From Eleftheria terrae (GTDB taxonomy: Bacteria > Pseudomonadota > Gammaproteobacteria > Burkholderiales > Burkholderiaceae_C), in assembly GCF_030419005.1 (NCBI RefSeq), contig NZ_CP106953.1, positions 186,001 through 250,000 of the forward strand: a DNA stretch of 64,000 bases, read 5' to 3'. Numbering within the stretch: the stretch's first letter is position 1; each line of letters starts with the position of its first letter. The notes below the pieces were generated by a model. The model was not told the DNA's origin and made no database searches. It saw nothing but the letters and a program-made list of their open reading frames with translations. Below are positions 44,309 through 53,359 of the stretch, piece by piece. The position numbers were made by a program, and so were the translations under genes.

Positions 44309-44538
44309 GCAGCGGCCCGGCATGCTGCCTTTCGCCGCTTGCAGGACACCACTTCGCCGCTGCGAACCCGGCTGCCCCGGCGCGCCCCTCCCGCAACGCC
44401 TGCGCACTTGACGCAGCGCAGGACCCTCCCGGGCGGAATTCGAAAGACTGGCCATGCTGCCGCAGCCCGCCGAGACGAGGTTCCATCGTCGCGGCCGCGC
44501 TCGCCGCCATGCCGGACTGACTCCACAGGAGAGACACC

Positions 44539-44822
44539 ATGAGCTACCCCACCGTCCTTGTGCACCTGGACGACACCGCACGTTGCGCTGTGCGCGTGCG
44601 CCTTGCCATCGCGCTGGCCTTGCTGCATGGCAGCCACCTGGTCGGGCTCGCGCCCACGGGCCTGGTCAACCTGCCGCCGGAGGTCGGTCCGCTCGTGCTG
44701 AACGACGTGCAGGAAGAGCTGAGGCGCGTCGCCAGGCGCCAGGCGGACCGCTTCGCCCAGCAGGCCGACAGCGCCGGCCTGCCTTCCTTCGAAACCGCCG
44801 TGCTGGAAGACGAGCCCTGCCC
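44539..44822 (+). pseudogene. Universal stress protein (UspA family), 3'-truncated
   Basis: ATG 44539 with an AGGAGA site. The first 95 codons read like the start of a tandem-type universal stress protein (YPTVLVHLDDTARCAVRV, then LAIALALLHGSHLVGLAPTG). After VLEDEP the frame stops resembling the family and becomes the antisense of the LysR gene; the apparent 409-residue frame to 45768 is an artefact. Real relatives are about 150 or 280 residues, so the 3' part is gone. The junction at about 44822-44836 is just beyond the lysR stop, so the itaconate block was probably joined here by a deletion or insertion. Confidence 0.75.
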
Positions 44823-44835
44823 GCCATGGCGATTG

Positions 44836-45774
44836 TCAGCCGCCCGGCTCGGCGCCAACCCACCGCACCGGCCATTCCTTGCGCTTGGCCATGCGCCGGA
44901 TCAGGCCGTGCACCAGTTCGATGACGGCAGCGCCTGCCGATGTCATCGGCCGCGTCACGCTGCTCGCGCACACCACGTGGCGCAACATGCTCGGGCCGTC
45001 GATGTGGCTGGCGCGCAGGCGACCGGCGGCCACCTCCTCCGCCACCGATCCGTAGGGCAGGATCGTCGCCCCCAGCCCGGCCTCTACCGCCCGCTTGACG
45101 CTGCTGAGCGACTCCACCTCGGCCACCACGTCGAGCACGATGCCTTGCGGCTGGCAGGCCTCATCGATGATGCTGCGCAAGCCATGCCCCTGGCCGGGCA
45201 GGATGAGTGGCCAGTCAGCGATGCCGCTGAGCGCCATCCTGCGCGGCCCGCGCCGCCCGGAGGCGGCGGTGACCAGCACCAGCCGGTCCTCGACCAGCGG
45301 CCGCTTCACCAGCGCCGGGTCGGGGCCGGCTCCGAACAGCAGGGCGATGTCGACCCGTCCGGCCAGCAGCCACTCGCGCAGGAATCCGCTGTAGCCCTCC
45401 ACGATGCGCAGCTGCACCCGTGGCAGTTGCTGCTGGCAAGCCTGCAGCAGCGGCACCGTGGCCACCAGGCCGACTGTCGTGGGCAGGCCGATGGCCACCG
45501 GGCCGCTGGGGGCCCCCGCCAGCTCGCAGGCGGCCTGGCGAGCCCGCTCCACATCGTCCAGCACCACCCTTGCGTGCGCCAGGAAGGCCTTGCCGGCCTC
45601 CGTCAGCGTCACCCCCCGGCTGCTGCGCTCGAGCAGCCTGGCGCCCACGTCCTGCTCCAGCGCCGCCATCTGCTGGCTCAGCGCCGGTTGCGCCACATGC
45701 AGGCGGGAGGAGGCCTTCAGCAGGCTGCCCGCCTCGCTGATGCCAATGAAGTAGCGAAGCTGTCGTAGTTCCAT
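44836..45774 (-). CDS. LysR-type regulator, probable itaconate operon activator
   Basis: 312 residues. The N-terminal winged helix (ELRQLRYFIGISEAGSLLKA, VAQPALSQQMAALEQDVG, LLERSSRGVTLTEAG) is intact, followed by a full type 2 periplasmic-binding-like effector domain. It is transcribed away from the ich operon with 94 bp between the starts, the usual layout for LysR autoregulation and activation of the neighbour. In Pseudomonas aeruginosa a LysR regulator sits in the same place beside the ich-ict-ccl genes. The ligand is presumably itaconate or its CoA ester, by analogy. TATAGCGGTTAGGC in the spacer could be part of a T-N11-A box. Confidence 0.82.
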   Translation of the reverse strand: MELRQLRYFIGISEAGSLLKASSRLHVAQPALSQQMAALEQDVGARLLERSSRGVTLTEAGKAFLAHARVVLDDVERARQAACELAGAPSGPVAIGLPTTVGLVATVPLLQACQQQLPRVQLRIVEGYSGFLREWLLAGRVDIALLFGAGPDPALVKRPLVEDRLVLVTAASGRRGPRRMALSGIADWPLILPGQGHGLRSIIDEACQPQGIVLDVVAEVESLSSVKRAVEAGLGATILPYGSVAEEVAAGRLRASHIDGPSMLRHVVCASSVTRPMTSAGAAVIELVHGLIRRMAKRKEWPVRWVGAEPGG

Positions 45775-45868
45775 CAGGAGGAGCAGGCACGCCGCTATCG
45801 CGGTGGCTTATAGCGGTTAGGCGGAATCGGTATTTCACAGATAGCGCCATGGTACCCAGAATCACGGC

Positions 45869-46774
45869 ATGAGCACCGTCCCTGCCGGCCCCGCCGCGCT
45901 GCCCCTGGACCTCGATGCCCTGCGCACCTGGATCGGCCGCAGGGAGACGGCCGACGACATAGCCACGCCCGTGCCGCTACAGGCACTGGCCGCGACGCTC
46001 GATCGCAACGATCCGGTGCCGCGTACCGGCGACCGGGTGCCGCCGTGCTGGCATTGGCTCTACTTCCTGCCGCTGCACCGGCAGTCGGACATCGGTGCCG
46101 ACGGCCATGCCCAGCGCGGCGGCTTCCTGCCACCGGTGCCGCTGCCGCGGCGCATGTGGGCGGGCAGCCGGCTGACCTTCCACCGCCCCTTGCAGGTGGG
46201 CCAGGCCCTGCACCGCCAATCGACGATTGCCGACGTCCGGCTCAGGCAGGGGCGCACCGGTGCGCTGGTGTTCGTGGCGGTGCGGCATGACGTCCATGCA
46301 GAGGGCAGCCTGTGCGTCAGCGATGAACACACCATTGTCTACCGCGACCTGCCCGCGCCCGGCGAGCCGGCGCCTGAGGGCCTGCCACCGCCGTTGCATG
46401 CCGACTGGGAGCACCAGGTCCGGCCCGACGACGTGCTGCTGTTTCGCTATTCCGCGCTGACCTTCAATGGCCACCGCATCCACTACGACCGGCGCTATGC
46501 CATGGCGGTGGAAGGCTATCCCGGCCTGGTGGTGCACGGCCCGCTGATCGCCACCCTGCTGCTGGAGCTGCTGCGCAGCCGGCTGCCACACGCCACGGTG
46601 CGCGGCTTCGAGTTCCGGGCGGTGCGGCCGGTCTTCGACACCGCCCCCTTCAGCGTCTGCGGCCGTCGCCTGGGGGCCTCCACCGTGCAGCTGTGGGCGC
46701 GCACCGCCGACGGCTTCCTGGCGATGGAGGCGGTGGCCACCCTCGCGCCTGACACAGGACACATCCCATGCTGA
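45869..46774 (+). CDS. ich: Itaconyl-CoA hydratase (MaoC/HTD2-like), Ich
   Basis: 301 residues. FAS1-like/HTD2 double hot-dog hydratase: ALRTWIGRRETADD, PPCWHWLYFLPLHRQSDIG, RGGFLPPVPLPRRMWAGSRL, and a C-terminal hot-dog with LLFRYSALTFNGHRIHYDRRYA, where the hydratase His and Asp lie. The RMWAGSRL and FNGHRIHYD blocks are shared by mesaconyl/itaconyl-CoA hydratases. Gene order LysR-Ich-acyl-CoA dehydrogenase-Ict-Ccl equals the known itaconate locus. It hydrates itaconyl-CoA to citramalyl-CoA in the cytoplasm. The end overlaps the next gene by 7 bp. A mesaconyl-CoA role is the main alternative. Confidence 0.8.
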   Translation: MSTVPAGPAALPLDLDALRTWIGRRETADDIATPVPLQALAATLDRNDPVPRTGDRVPPCWHWLYFLPLHRQSDIGADGHAQRGGFLPPVPLPRRMWAGSRLTFHRPLQVGQALHRQSTIADVRLRQGRTGALVFVAVRHDVHAEGSLCVSDEHTIVYRDLPAPGEPAPEGLPPPLHADWEHQVRPDDVLLFRYSALTFNGHRIHYDRRYAMAVEGYPGLVVHGPLIATLLLELLRSRLPHATVRGFEFRAVRPVFDTAPFSVCGRRLGASTVQLWARTADGFLAMEAVATLAPDTGHIPC

Positions 46775-47928
46775 ACGAACCCGACGAGTTCCATGCCCTG
46801 CGCGACGGCGTGCGCCAGCTGTGCAGCCAGTTCCCGGACACGTACTTCCGCCGCATCGACGCAGAGAAGGCCTATCCCGACGAGTTCGTGCAGGCCCTGA
46901 TGGCGGCCGGCTGGCTGGCCGCGATGATCCCGCAGGCGTATGGCGGCGCCGGCCTCGGGCTGGCGGCGGCGTCGGTCATCATGGAGGAGATCAACCGCAG
47001 CGGCGCCAATGCCGGCGCCGTGCACGGGCAGATGTACAACATGGGCACGCTGCTGCGCCATGGCAGCCCGGCCCAGAAGGACCGCTACCTGCCGGCCATT
47101 GCGGCCGGCCGGCTGCGCATCCAGTCCATGGCAGTCACCGAGCCGACCACCGGCACCGACACCACCCGCCTGAAGACCACTGCCGTGCGCAAAGGCGACC
47201 GCTATGTGGTCAACGGCCAGAAGGTGTGGATCTCGCGGGTGCAGCACTCCGACCTGATGATCCTGCTGGCACGCACCACGCCGCTGGCCGAGGTGAAGCG
47301 CAAGTCGGACGGCATGTCGGTCTTCCTGGTCGACCTGCGCGAATCCATTGGCCGGGGCCTCACGGTGCGGCCGATCCCGAACATGGTGAACCACGAGACC
47401 AGCGAGTTGTTCTTCGACGAGCTGGAGGTCCCGGTGGAGAATCTCATCGGCGAGGAAGGCCGGGGCTTTCACTACATCCTCGACGGCCTCAATGCCGAGC
47501 GGACCCTGATCGCCGCAGAGTGCATCGGTGATGGCTACTGGTTCATCGAGCGGGCCCGCCGGTATGCCGGCGATCGCATCGTCTTCGACCGTCCGATCGG
47601 CATGAACCAGGGCGTGCAGTTTCCGATCGCCGAGGCCTACATCGAGATCGAGGCCGCCAACCTGATGCGGTTCGACGCCGCCCGCCGCTTCGACGCCGGC
47701 CTGCCCTGCGGCGCGCAGGCCAACATGGCCAAGCACCTGGCAGCCAGGGCCTCCTGGGAAGCCGCGAACGTCTGCCTGCAGACCCACGGCGGCTTCGGGT
47801 TCGCCACCGAATACGACGTCGAGCGCAAGTTCCGCGAGACGCGGCTCTACCAGGTGGCGCCGGTCTCCACCAACTTGATCTACGCCTACGTGGCCGAGCA
47901 CGTGCTGGGGCTGCCCCGGTCCTTCTGA
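46768..47928 (+). CDS. Acyl-CoA dehydrogenase of the itaconate operon
   Basis: 386 residues, ATG 46768. A standard acyl-CoA dehydrogenase: IPQAYGGAGLGLAAASVIMEE, MAVTEPTTGTDTTRLKTTA (FAD/substrate loop), RYVVNGQKVWISRV, ELFFDELEVPVENLIGEEGRG, and the C-terminal ANVCLQTHGGFGFATEYDVER. Unlike the Sfn proteins, it is a true dehydrogenase by motif. The same gene type sits between ich and ict in Pseudomonas itaconate loci, where its step is unclear; it may process a methylsuccinyl- or related CoA thioester. It overlaps ich by 7 bp and lies 35 bp before ict. Confidence 0.85.
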   Translation: MLNEPDEFHALRDGVRQLCSQFPDTYFRRIDAEKAYPDEFVQALMAAGWLAAMIPQAYGGAGLGLAAASVIMEEINRSGANAGAVHGQMYNMGTLLRHGSPAQKDRYLPAIAAGRLRIQSMAVTEPTTGTDTTRLKTTAVRKGDRYVVNGQKVWISRVQHSDLMILLARTTPLAEVKRKSDGMSVFLVDLRESIGRGLTVRPIPNMVNHETSELFFDELEVPVENLIGEEGRGFHYILDGLNAERTLIAAECIGDGYWFIERARRYAGDRIVFDRPIGMNQGVQFPIAEAYIEIEAANLMRFDAARRFDAGLPCGAQANMAKHLAARASWEAANVCLQTHGGFGFATEYDVERKFRETRLYQVAPVSTNLIYAYVAEHVLGLPRSF

Positions 47929-47963
47929 CCGCGGCCCGCCCCCCGAACCTGGAGACAGCGCCC

Positions 47964-49145
47964 ATGGTCCGCCCCCTCGACGGCATCACGGTGGTGGCAC
48001 TGGAACATGCCATCGCCGCCCCCTTCTGCACCCGCCAGCTGGCGGACCTGGGCGCGCGGGTCATCAAGATCGAGCGCCCCGGGACCGGCGATTTCGCCCG
48101 CCGCTACGACGAGCGCGTGCGGGGCATGGCCTCGCATTTCGTCTGGACCAACCGGTCCAAGGAAAGCCTGACGCTGGACGTCAAGCATCCCGAGGCCCGG
48201 CCCATCCTGGAGCGCCTGCTGGAGCGCGCCGACGTGCTGGTGCAGAACCTGGCGCCGGGCGCGGCGGCGCGGCTGGGCCTCGGCGACGAGGCCTTGCAGG
48301 CACGCTACCCCGGCCTGATCGTCTGCGACATCTCCGGCTACGGGGCCGACGGCCCCAGCCGCGACCGCAAGGCCTACGACCTGCTCATCCAGGGCGAGGC
48401 CGGCTTCCTGTCGGTCACCGGCACGCCGGAGTCGCTGGCCAAGGCCGGCTGCTCGATTGCCGACATCGCGGCCGGCATGTATGCCTACTCGAGCATCCTG
48501 TCGGCCCTGCTGCAGCGCGGGCGCACCGGGCACGGCAGCCGCATCGACGTCTCGATGCTGGAGAGCATGGTCGAGTGGATGGGCTATCCGCTCTACTACA
48601 CCTTCGACGATGCGCCGCCACCGCCGCGGGCCGGCGCGGCACATGCCACCATCTACCCCTATGGCCCCTTCGTCGCCGGCGATGGCGGCACCGTGATGCT
48701 GGGCTTGCAGAACGAGCGCGAATGGGCGTCCTTCTGCACCACCGTGCTGCGCCAGCCGGCGCTGGCGCAGGACGAGCGCTTCGCTTCCAACTCGCGCCGC
48801 ACCCAGCATCGCGACACCCTGGGCGCCTTGATCAACGACGTCTTCTCGGCACTGACTGCCGATGAACTGATGCAGCGCCTGGACGACGCGCAGATCGCCA
48901 ACGCGCGGGTGAACGAGATGCACCAGGTCTGGCGCCATCCGCAGCTGTCGGCGCGCGGCCGCTGGACCCAGGTCGACAGCCCCGAGGGCCCGCTGCCTGC
49001 ACTGCTGCCACCGGCCGTCAACGCCTCGTTCACCCCCCGCATGGGCCCCATCCCGGCGCTCGGGGAGCACACCGACGCGGTGCTGCGCGAGCTGGGATGG
49101 TCGGGCGAGCACATCCAGGCGCTTCGCGAGCAGGGGGTGATCTGA
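47964..49145 (+). CDS. ict: CaiB/BaiF CoA-transferase, probable itaconate CoA-transferase Ict
   Basis: 393 residues from ATG 47964 (GGAGA upstream). A family III CoA-transferase: LADLGARVIKIERPGTGD, SKESLTLDVKHPEA, LVQNLAPGAAARLGL, the catalytic Asp139 in RKAYDLLIQGEAG, SIADIAAGMYAYSSILSAL, and GRGRIDVSMLE-type GHGSRIDVSMLESM. It would move CoA from succinyl-CoA to itaconate. The assignment to itaconate depends on the operon; mesaconate or citramalate are alternatives. The stop is 130 bp before the hydrolase gene start. Confidence 0.82.
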   Translation: MVRPLDGITVVALEHAIAAPFCTRQLADLGARVIKIERPGTGDFARRYDERVRGMASHFVWTNRSKESLTLDVKHPEARPILERLLERADVLVQNLAPGAAARLGLGDEALQARYPGLIVCDISGYGADGPSRDRKAYDLLIQGEAGFLSVTGTPESLAKAGCSIADIAAGMYAYSSILSALLQRGRTGHGSRIDVSMLESMVEWMGYPLYYTFDDAPPPPRAGAAHATIYPYGPFVAGDGGTVMLGLQNEREWASFCTTVLRQPALAQDERFASNSRRTQHRDTLGALINDVFSALTADELMQRLDDAQIANARVNEMHQVWRHPQLSARGRWTQVDSPEGPLPALLPPAVNASFTPRMGPIPALGEHTDAVLRELGWSGEHIQALREQGVI

Positions 49146-49275
49146 TGCACCGCCCCGGTCGTCGGGCCTGGCACGGCACCCAGCCGCCGCCGGCGGCATG
49201 CGAGGCGATGCCAGCGTGGCTGCCGGCCTGCCCGCCCCCTTGCCCAGCCTGGCGCACCACCTTCCCCTTGTTGTG

Positions 49276-49947
49276 ATGCCACGATCCATCGATGGCCCCC
49301 ACGGCAACCCGCTCCTGCTGCCCGGCCCTGCCGGGCAGATCGAGGTGTTGCTTGACCTCCCTGCGCGAGAGGCGCCGCTCGGCCTCGCCGTCATCGCCCA
49401 TCCACAGCCCCTGCTGGGCGGACATGCGCGCCACAAGATCCCGCAACTGCTGGCCCGGGCCCTGTGCGAAGCGGGATGGCGGGTGGCGCGGCCGAACTTC
49501 CGCGGCGTCGGCGCCAGCCAGGGCGTGCATGACCGCGGCATCGGCGAGACGGACGACCTGCTCGCCGTCGTCGACCAGCTCCATGCCACGCAGCCGGGCG
49601 CCCGGCTGGCCCTGCTGGGCTTCTCCTTCGGTGCCTTCGTACAGGTACGGGTTGCCCATGCGCTGGCAGCGGCCGGCCGCCCGGCCTGGCGCAGCTGCCT
49701 GCTGGGCCTGCCCATCGGCGATGTGGCGGGGCAGCGGTGTTATGCCACGCCCCCACCCATCGGCGACACAGCGGTGATCCACGGCGAAGCCGACGAGCGC
49801 GCGCCCCTGTCCGCCGTGCTGGAGTGGGCCCGGCCGGCGGTGCAGCCCGTCACCGTGGTGCCGGGCGCCGATCATTTCTTCAGTGGGCGGCTGCCGGTGC
49901 TGCGGCAGCGGGTGCTGGCCCAATTGTCCACAACCCCGGAGCCCTGA
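49276..49947 (+). CDS. Small alpha/beta hydrolase (COG2945 type)
   Basis: 223 residues from ATG 49276; an upstream ATG at 49198 is possible, but no clear ribosome site supports either. The fold is clear: AVIAHPQPLLGGHARHKIP, RPNFRGVGASQGVHDRGIGETDD, nucleophile Ser in LLGFSFGAF, an acid in HGEADERAP and the His in PGADHFF. It matches small serine hydrolases with the HP-P-GG oxyanion strand. It lies between ict and ccl, in a place where other itaconate loci carry different accessory genes. Perhaps it removes a dead-end CoA ester or hydrolyses an itaconate ester to feed the pathway; this is inference. Confidence 0.75.
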   Translation: MPRSIDGPHGNPLLLPGPAGQIEVLLDLPAREAPLGLAVIAHPQPLLGGHARHKIPQLLARALCEAGWRVARPNFRGVGASQGVHDRGIGETDDLLAVVDQLHATQPGARLALLGFSFGAFVQVRVAHALAAAGRPAWRSCLLGLPIGDVAGQRCYATPPPIGDTAVIHGEADERAPLSAVLEWARPAVQPVTVVPGADHFFSGRLPVLRQRVLAQLSTTPEP

Positions 49948-49951
49948 ACCG

Positions 49952-50791
49952 ATGAGCCCAGGATGGAGCCGCCTTGCACAGGCACGCAGCTTTCTGTTCG
50001 TGCCCGGCGACCGGCCGGACCGCTTCGACAAGGCCGTGGCCGCGGGCGCCGACGCCCTGGTGTTTGACCTGGAGGACAGCGTACCGGCCGCCCGCAAGGG
50101 CGACGCACGCGCAGCGGTGGGGCGGCACCTCGCGGCGCCAGGCGGCCCAGGGCCCGCGCTGGTGGTGCGGATCAACTCGCCCACCAGCCCGCAGGGCGCT
50201 GCCGACCTCGGCTGGCTCGCCGGCCTGCCGGCCGGGCCCGCCATCATGGTGCCCAAGGCCGATGGTCGACCGGCGCTCGAAGCGGTGCGCGCCCGGCGCC
50301 CGCATGCCGATCTGCTGCCCCTCGTCGAAAGCGTGGCTGGCTACCTCTCGATGGCGGAGATCGCCGCAACGCCCGGGGTGGTGAGGCTGGTCCTGGGGCA
50401 TCTCGACTTCATGCTCGACGCCGGCATCAGCTGCAGCGACGAGCAACAGGAACTGCTGCCGCTGCGCTTTGCCATGGCGGTGCAGACGCGCCGCCACGGC
50501 CTGGCTGCGCCGGTGGACGGCGTGACGGCCGCCGTGGACGACCCGGCGCGGCTGCAGGCCGACATGCAGCGCGCGGCCCGCATGGGCTTCGGCGCGAAGC
50601 TCTGCATCCATCCCCGCCAGGTGCCGGTGCTCCATGCGGCCCTGCGGCCGCCGGATGAAGAGCTGGCCTGGGCGCAGCGGGTGATGGCGGCCAACCAGGC
50701 AGCCGGCGGCTCGGCCTGCCAGCTCGATGGCCAAATGATCGACGCCCCGGTCGTGCTGCGCGCGCAGCGACTGCTGCAGCGGGCCGGTTGA
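49952..50791 (+). CDS. ccl: Citramalyl-CoA lyase (CitE-like), Ccl
   Basis: 279 residues from ATG 49952, 4 bp after the hydrolase stop. HpcH/HpaI-CitE barrel: RSFLFVPGDRPDRFDKA, ADALVFDLEDSVP (metal-binding Glu/Asp), RKGDARAAV, LVVRINSPTS, LLPLVESVAGYL, LVLGHLDFMLDAG and FGAKLCIHPRQVP. It has the length of stand-alone citramalyl- and malyl-CoA lyases, not of the citrate lyase beta chain, and no CitD/CitF genes are near. It cleaves citramalyl-CoA to acetyl-CoA and pyruvate, ending the itaconate route. It closes the operon. Confidence 0.85.
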   Translation: MSPGWSRLAQARSFLFVPGDRPDRFDKAVAAGADALVFDLEDSVPAARKGDARAAVGRHLAAPGGPGPALVVRINSPTSPQGAADLGWLAGLPAGPAIMVPKADGRPALEAVRARRPHADLLPLVESVAGYLSMAEIAATPGVVRLVLGHLDFMLDAGISCSDEQQELLPLRFAMAVQTRRHGLAAPVDGVTAAVDDPARLQADMQRAARMGFGAKLCIHPRQVPVLHAALRPPDEELAWAQRVMAANQAAGGSACQLDGQMIDAPVVLRAQRLLQRAG

Positions 50792-50867
50792 CCGGATCGC
50801 CGCACTCCGGCAGGCCGGGCTTCAGCACGGCGCAGCGGTGGATGCTGCCGGGTTTCGTCCGTGGGCC

Positions 50868-51647
50868 TCAGCTGGCGGGGGCACCGGCCCGGCTCCGGCG
50901 TTGGCCCTGGCTTCTTCGCCACGCCAGGCAAGCGAGCCCGGCGACGAGCAGCGCGTAGCTGGTGGGCTCGGGGACCATCGCTGCGGTAACGATCCCGGCG
51001 GCGGCGGACCAGCTGAGCCACAAATGCTGGTCCAGCTCGGTGGCGTTGCTGCAGGTCAGCGTGAAGCTGCCGCTGCGGGACTGCTGCCCGGTGCCCTCGA
51101 AGCTCAGGGTGTCGCGTCGCCACTGGTCGCAGGTATTGCTGCTGAGCTGGGCCCAGATGCTCGAGCCGATGAGCTGCACCGCCACGGGGTCCGTAACGGG
51201 ATGCTGCGCCAGCACCGCATCCTGGTGGTAGGTGATCCGGAGCGACATCTCGGTCTGCGCAGGCAGGACGTCGGTGGAAAAGGCGTTCCAGGTCTGGCTG
51301 CCGGCGTTGTAGTCGCCCACATGGTTCACCGGAAGCGCCACCTCGGTGTATTGGCTGCCGTTGTCCGGATGCCGCTTGGTGGTGTGGTACGGCTGCAGGG
51401 CGGGGTCGTCCGCTTCGCCGTCGGCCAGCCGGTGCACGCCGCCGGCGTAGGACAGGCCAGGGGTTTGATAGGACGCCCAGGGCCGCACCTGCCCGGTGAC
51501 GAGGTCGCGCGTCCAGATCTCGACCGGCTCGATCACCGCCCGGGCCCAGCTATAGCCGGGCGGCGCCTCGCTCGCGCTGGCCGATGCCGCCGCAGCGAGC
51601 GTCGACCAGAGAACAAGGCAAGCCGAGAACCGCGATCTGTGATTCAT
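50868..51647 (-). CDS. Secreted PEP-CTERM protein of unknown function
   Basis: 259 residues from ATG 51647, with GGAG upstream. It begins with a signal peptide (CLVLWSTLAAAASASA). It ends in a textbook PEP-CTERM sorting tail: VPEPTSYALLVAGLACLAW, then RRSQGQRR, recognised by an exosortase. The middle is rich in polar and aromatic residues with single Cys at TCDQW and TCSN that may pair. I recognise no enzyme domain. Such proteins are exported and linked to exopolysaccharide or biofilm matrix. No exosortase gene is in the window. Confidence 0.8.
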   Translation of the reverse strand: MNHRSRFSACLVLWSTLAAAASASASEAPPGYSWARAVIEPVEIWTRDLVTGQVRPWASYQTPGLSYAGGVHRLADGEADDPALQPYHTTKRHPDNGSQYTEVALPVNHVGDYNAGSQTWNAFSTDVLPAQTEMSLRITYHQDAVLAQHPVTDPVAVQLIGSSIWAQLSSNTCDQWRRDTLSFEGTGQQSRSGSFTLTCSNATELDQHLWLSWSAAAGIVTAAMVPEPTSYALLVAGLACLAWRRSQGQRRSRAGAPAS

Positions 51648-51790
51648 GTGCTACTCCGTCAGGATGTCAGACGCCAGGGGTTCGCCTGCGAGCTTACCCT
51701 GCGTCAGCGCAGCCGTGCGCTTGCACGAGAAGAACGATAGGAGATGTGCAGCCAACCCACAGCGAGCTAGCGCCAAGAAGCGCAGGCCAT

Positions 51791-52873
51791 TCACGCGGCC
51801 GCACGCTCGTACCAGTGCCGCGATTGGTTGACCACTCGCACCACCAGCAACATCACCGGCACCTCGATCAGCACGCCGACCACCGTCGCCAGCGCAGCCC
51901 CTGAATCGAAGCCGAACACGCTGATGGCGGTGGCCACCGCCAACTCGAAGAAGTTGCTGGCGCCGATCAATGCCGACGGGCCGGCCACGCAGTGCGCCAC
52001 ACCCAGCTTGCGGTTGAGGAGGTAGGCCAGGCCAGCGTTGAAGAACACCTGCAGCAGGATCGGAACCGCAAGCAAGGCAATCACCAGCGGCTGGCGGATG
52101 ATGGCCTCCCCCTGGAAGGCGAACAGCAGCACCAGGGTCAGCAGCAGTGCCGAGATCGAGTACGGCCCCAGTCGGCCGACCACCGCCTGGAAGTGGTCCA
52201 CCCCGCGCCGCAGCAAGTGCCAGCGCGCCACCTGCGCGACGATGACCGGAATGACGATGTACAGCCCCACAGAGGTCAGCAGGGTGTCCCACGGCACCGT
52301 GATGGACGACAGCCCGAGCAGCAACGCCACCAGGGGAGCGAAGGCAACGACCATGATCGCGTCGTTGAGCGCCACCTGCGACAGCGTGAAATACGGATCT
52401 CCGCGGCACAGCTGGCTCCAGACGAACACCATCGCGGTGCAGGGCGCCGCCGCAAGCAGGATCAGGCCGGCCACATAGCTCTCGAGCTGATCGGCCGGCA
52501 GGGCGGGCGCCAGCAAGTGGCGGATGAAGAGCCAGCCCAGCAGCGCCATCGAGAACGGCTTGACCGCCCAGTTGATGAACAGCGTCACGCCAATGCCGCG
52601 CCAATGGGCCCGGACCTGCCCGAGGGCAGCGAAGTCGATCTTCAGCAACATCGGGATGACCATCACCCAGATCAGTACACCGACCGGCACATTCACCCGC
52701 GCGATCTCCAGTGCGCCGATGTGCTGGAACACCACCGGCCAGCCCTGCCCCAAGGCAATGCCGACCACGATGCACAGTGCGACCCACAGCGTGAGGTAGC
52801 GCTCGAAGACGCCCATGGCCGGCGGCGTGGCCACGCCATCGGCATGGTGATGTGAAAGCGAGGAGTTGGACAT
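51791..52873 (-). CDS. acr3: Arsenite efflux permease, ACR3 family
   Basis: 360 residues from ATG 52873 (AGGAAG upstream). Ten hydrophobic helices. The ACR3 hallmarks are the conserved Cys in LLAAAPCTAMVFVWSQL and the acidic SNFFELAVATAISVFGF, plus VNVPVGVLIWVMVIPML and LFINWAVKPFSMALL near the front. It exports arsenite (and possibly antimonite) across the inner membrane using the proton gradient. The His-rich start (SLSHHHADG) is cytoplasmic and unusual. arsR lies upstream on the same strand, 165 bp away. No arsC or arsH is in the block, so it handles trivalent arsenic only. Confidence 0.92.
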   Translation of the reverse strand: MSNSSLSHHHADGVATPPAMGVFERYLTLWVALCIVVGIALGQGWPVVFQHIGALEIARVNVPVGVLIWVMVIPMLLKIDFAALGQVRAHWRGIGVTLFINWAVKPFSMALLGWLFIRHLLAPALPADQLESYVAGLILLAAAPCTAMVFVWSQLCRGDPYFTLSQVALNDAIMVVAFAPLVALLLGLSSITVPWDTLLTSVGLYIVIPVIVAQVARWHLLRRGVDHFQAVVGRLGPYSISALLLTLVLLFAFQGEAIIRQPLVIALLAVPILLQVFFNAGLAYLLNRKLGVAHCVAGPSALIGASNFFELAVATAISVFGFDSGAALATVVGVLIEVPVMLLVVRVVNQSRHWYERAAA

Positions 52874-53038
52874 GCACCAGCTTCCTGATTCAGGGCGACG
52901 CCCAGGGTGCGAGGGGGCCGGGCGCCATGCCAAGGGCGCACAGGCCGCGGTAGCGGCGGCGCATCCGCACGGCGCCACGCCGGCCGGCGTACGGTCCACG
53001 GGGCAGGCCGGTGCGGGCCGCCGCGCCCGACGGGCGCA

Positions 53039-53359
53039 TCAGCAGGCGCAACCGGCCGTGCCGGTGGCGCAGGCCGCCCCTTGGCAACAGTGGTCGGTCA
53101 GGTAGGCCAGCAGCCCATTCATCTGCTCGTAGCCAGCGCGGTAGATCAGGTGCCGGCCGTCGCGTTCCTGGCTGACCAGGCGGGCATGCATCAGCTCCTT
53201 CAGGTGGAATGACAGCGTGGCGGCCGCAACACCCAACTGCTCACCCATGACGCCGGGGGTGAGACCTTGCGGGCCCGCCACCACCAGCGCACGGAACACC
53301 CGCAGCCGGATCGGCTGGGCGAGCGCCGCCAGGGCGCGAACCACATCGACTTCTTCCAT
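53039..53359 (-). CDS. arsR: ArsR/SmtB-family metalloregulator
   Basis: 106 residues from ATG 53359. A winged helix with the family pattern: VVRALAALAQPIRLRVFRALV, GLTPGVMGEQLGVAAATLSFHLKEL, LVSQERDGRHLIYRA. The usual ELCVCDL arsenite-binding motif is absent; instead Cys residues cluster at the C-terminus (DHCCQGAACATGTAGCAC), as in the proteobacterial ArsR type that binds As(III) with C-terminal thiols. It would repress itself and acr3. The AT-rich start region (GTTAAATAATAGTGGAAATA) is a likely operator. Confidence 0.88.
   Translation of the reverse strand: MEEVDVVRALAALAQPIRLRVFRALVVAGPQGLTPGVMGEQLGVAAATLSFHLKELMHARLVSQERDGRHLIYRAGYEQMNGLLAYLTDHCCQGAACATGTAGCAC

Noticed and set aside
44539..45768. 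A 409-residue universal-stress-protein-like frame
   Set aside because: Only the first 95 codons are family-like; the rest is antisense to an intact LysR gene, so it was recorded as a truncated pseudogene.
47886..49715. 609-residue minus-strand frame opposite ict and the hydrolase gene
   Set aside because: Antisense shadow; the plus-strand genes have full catalytic motifs.
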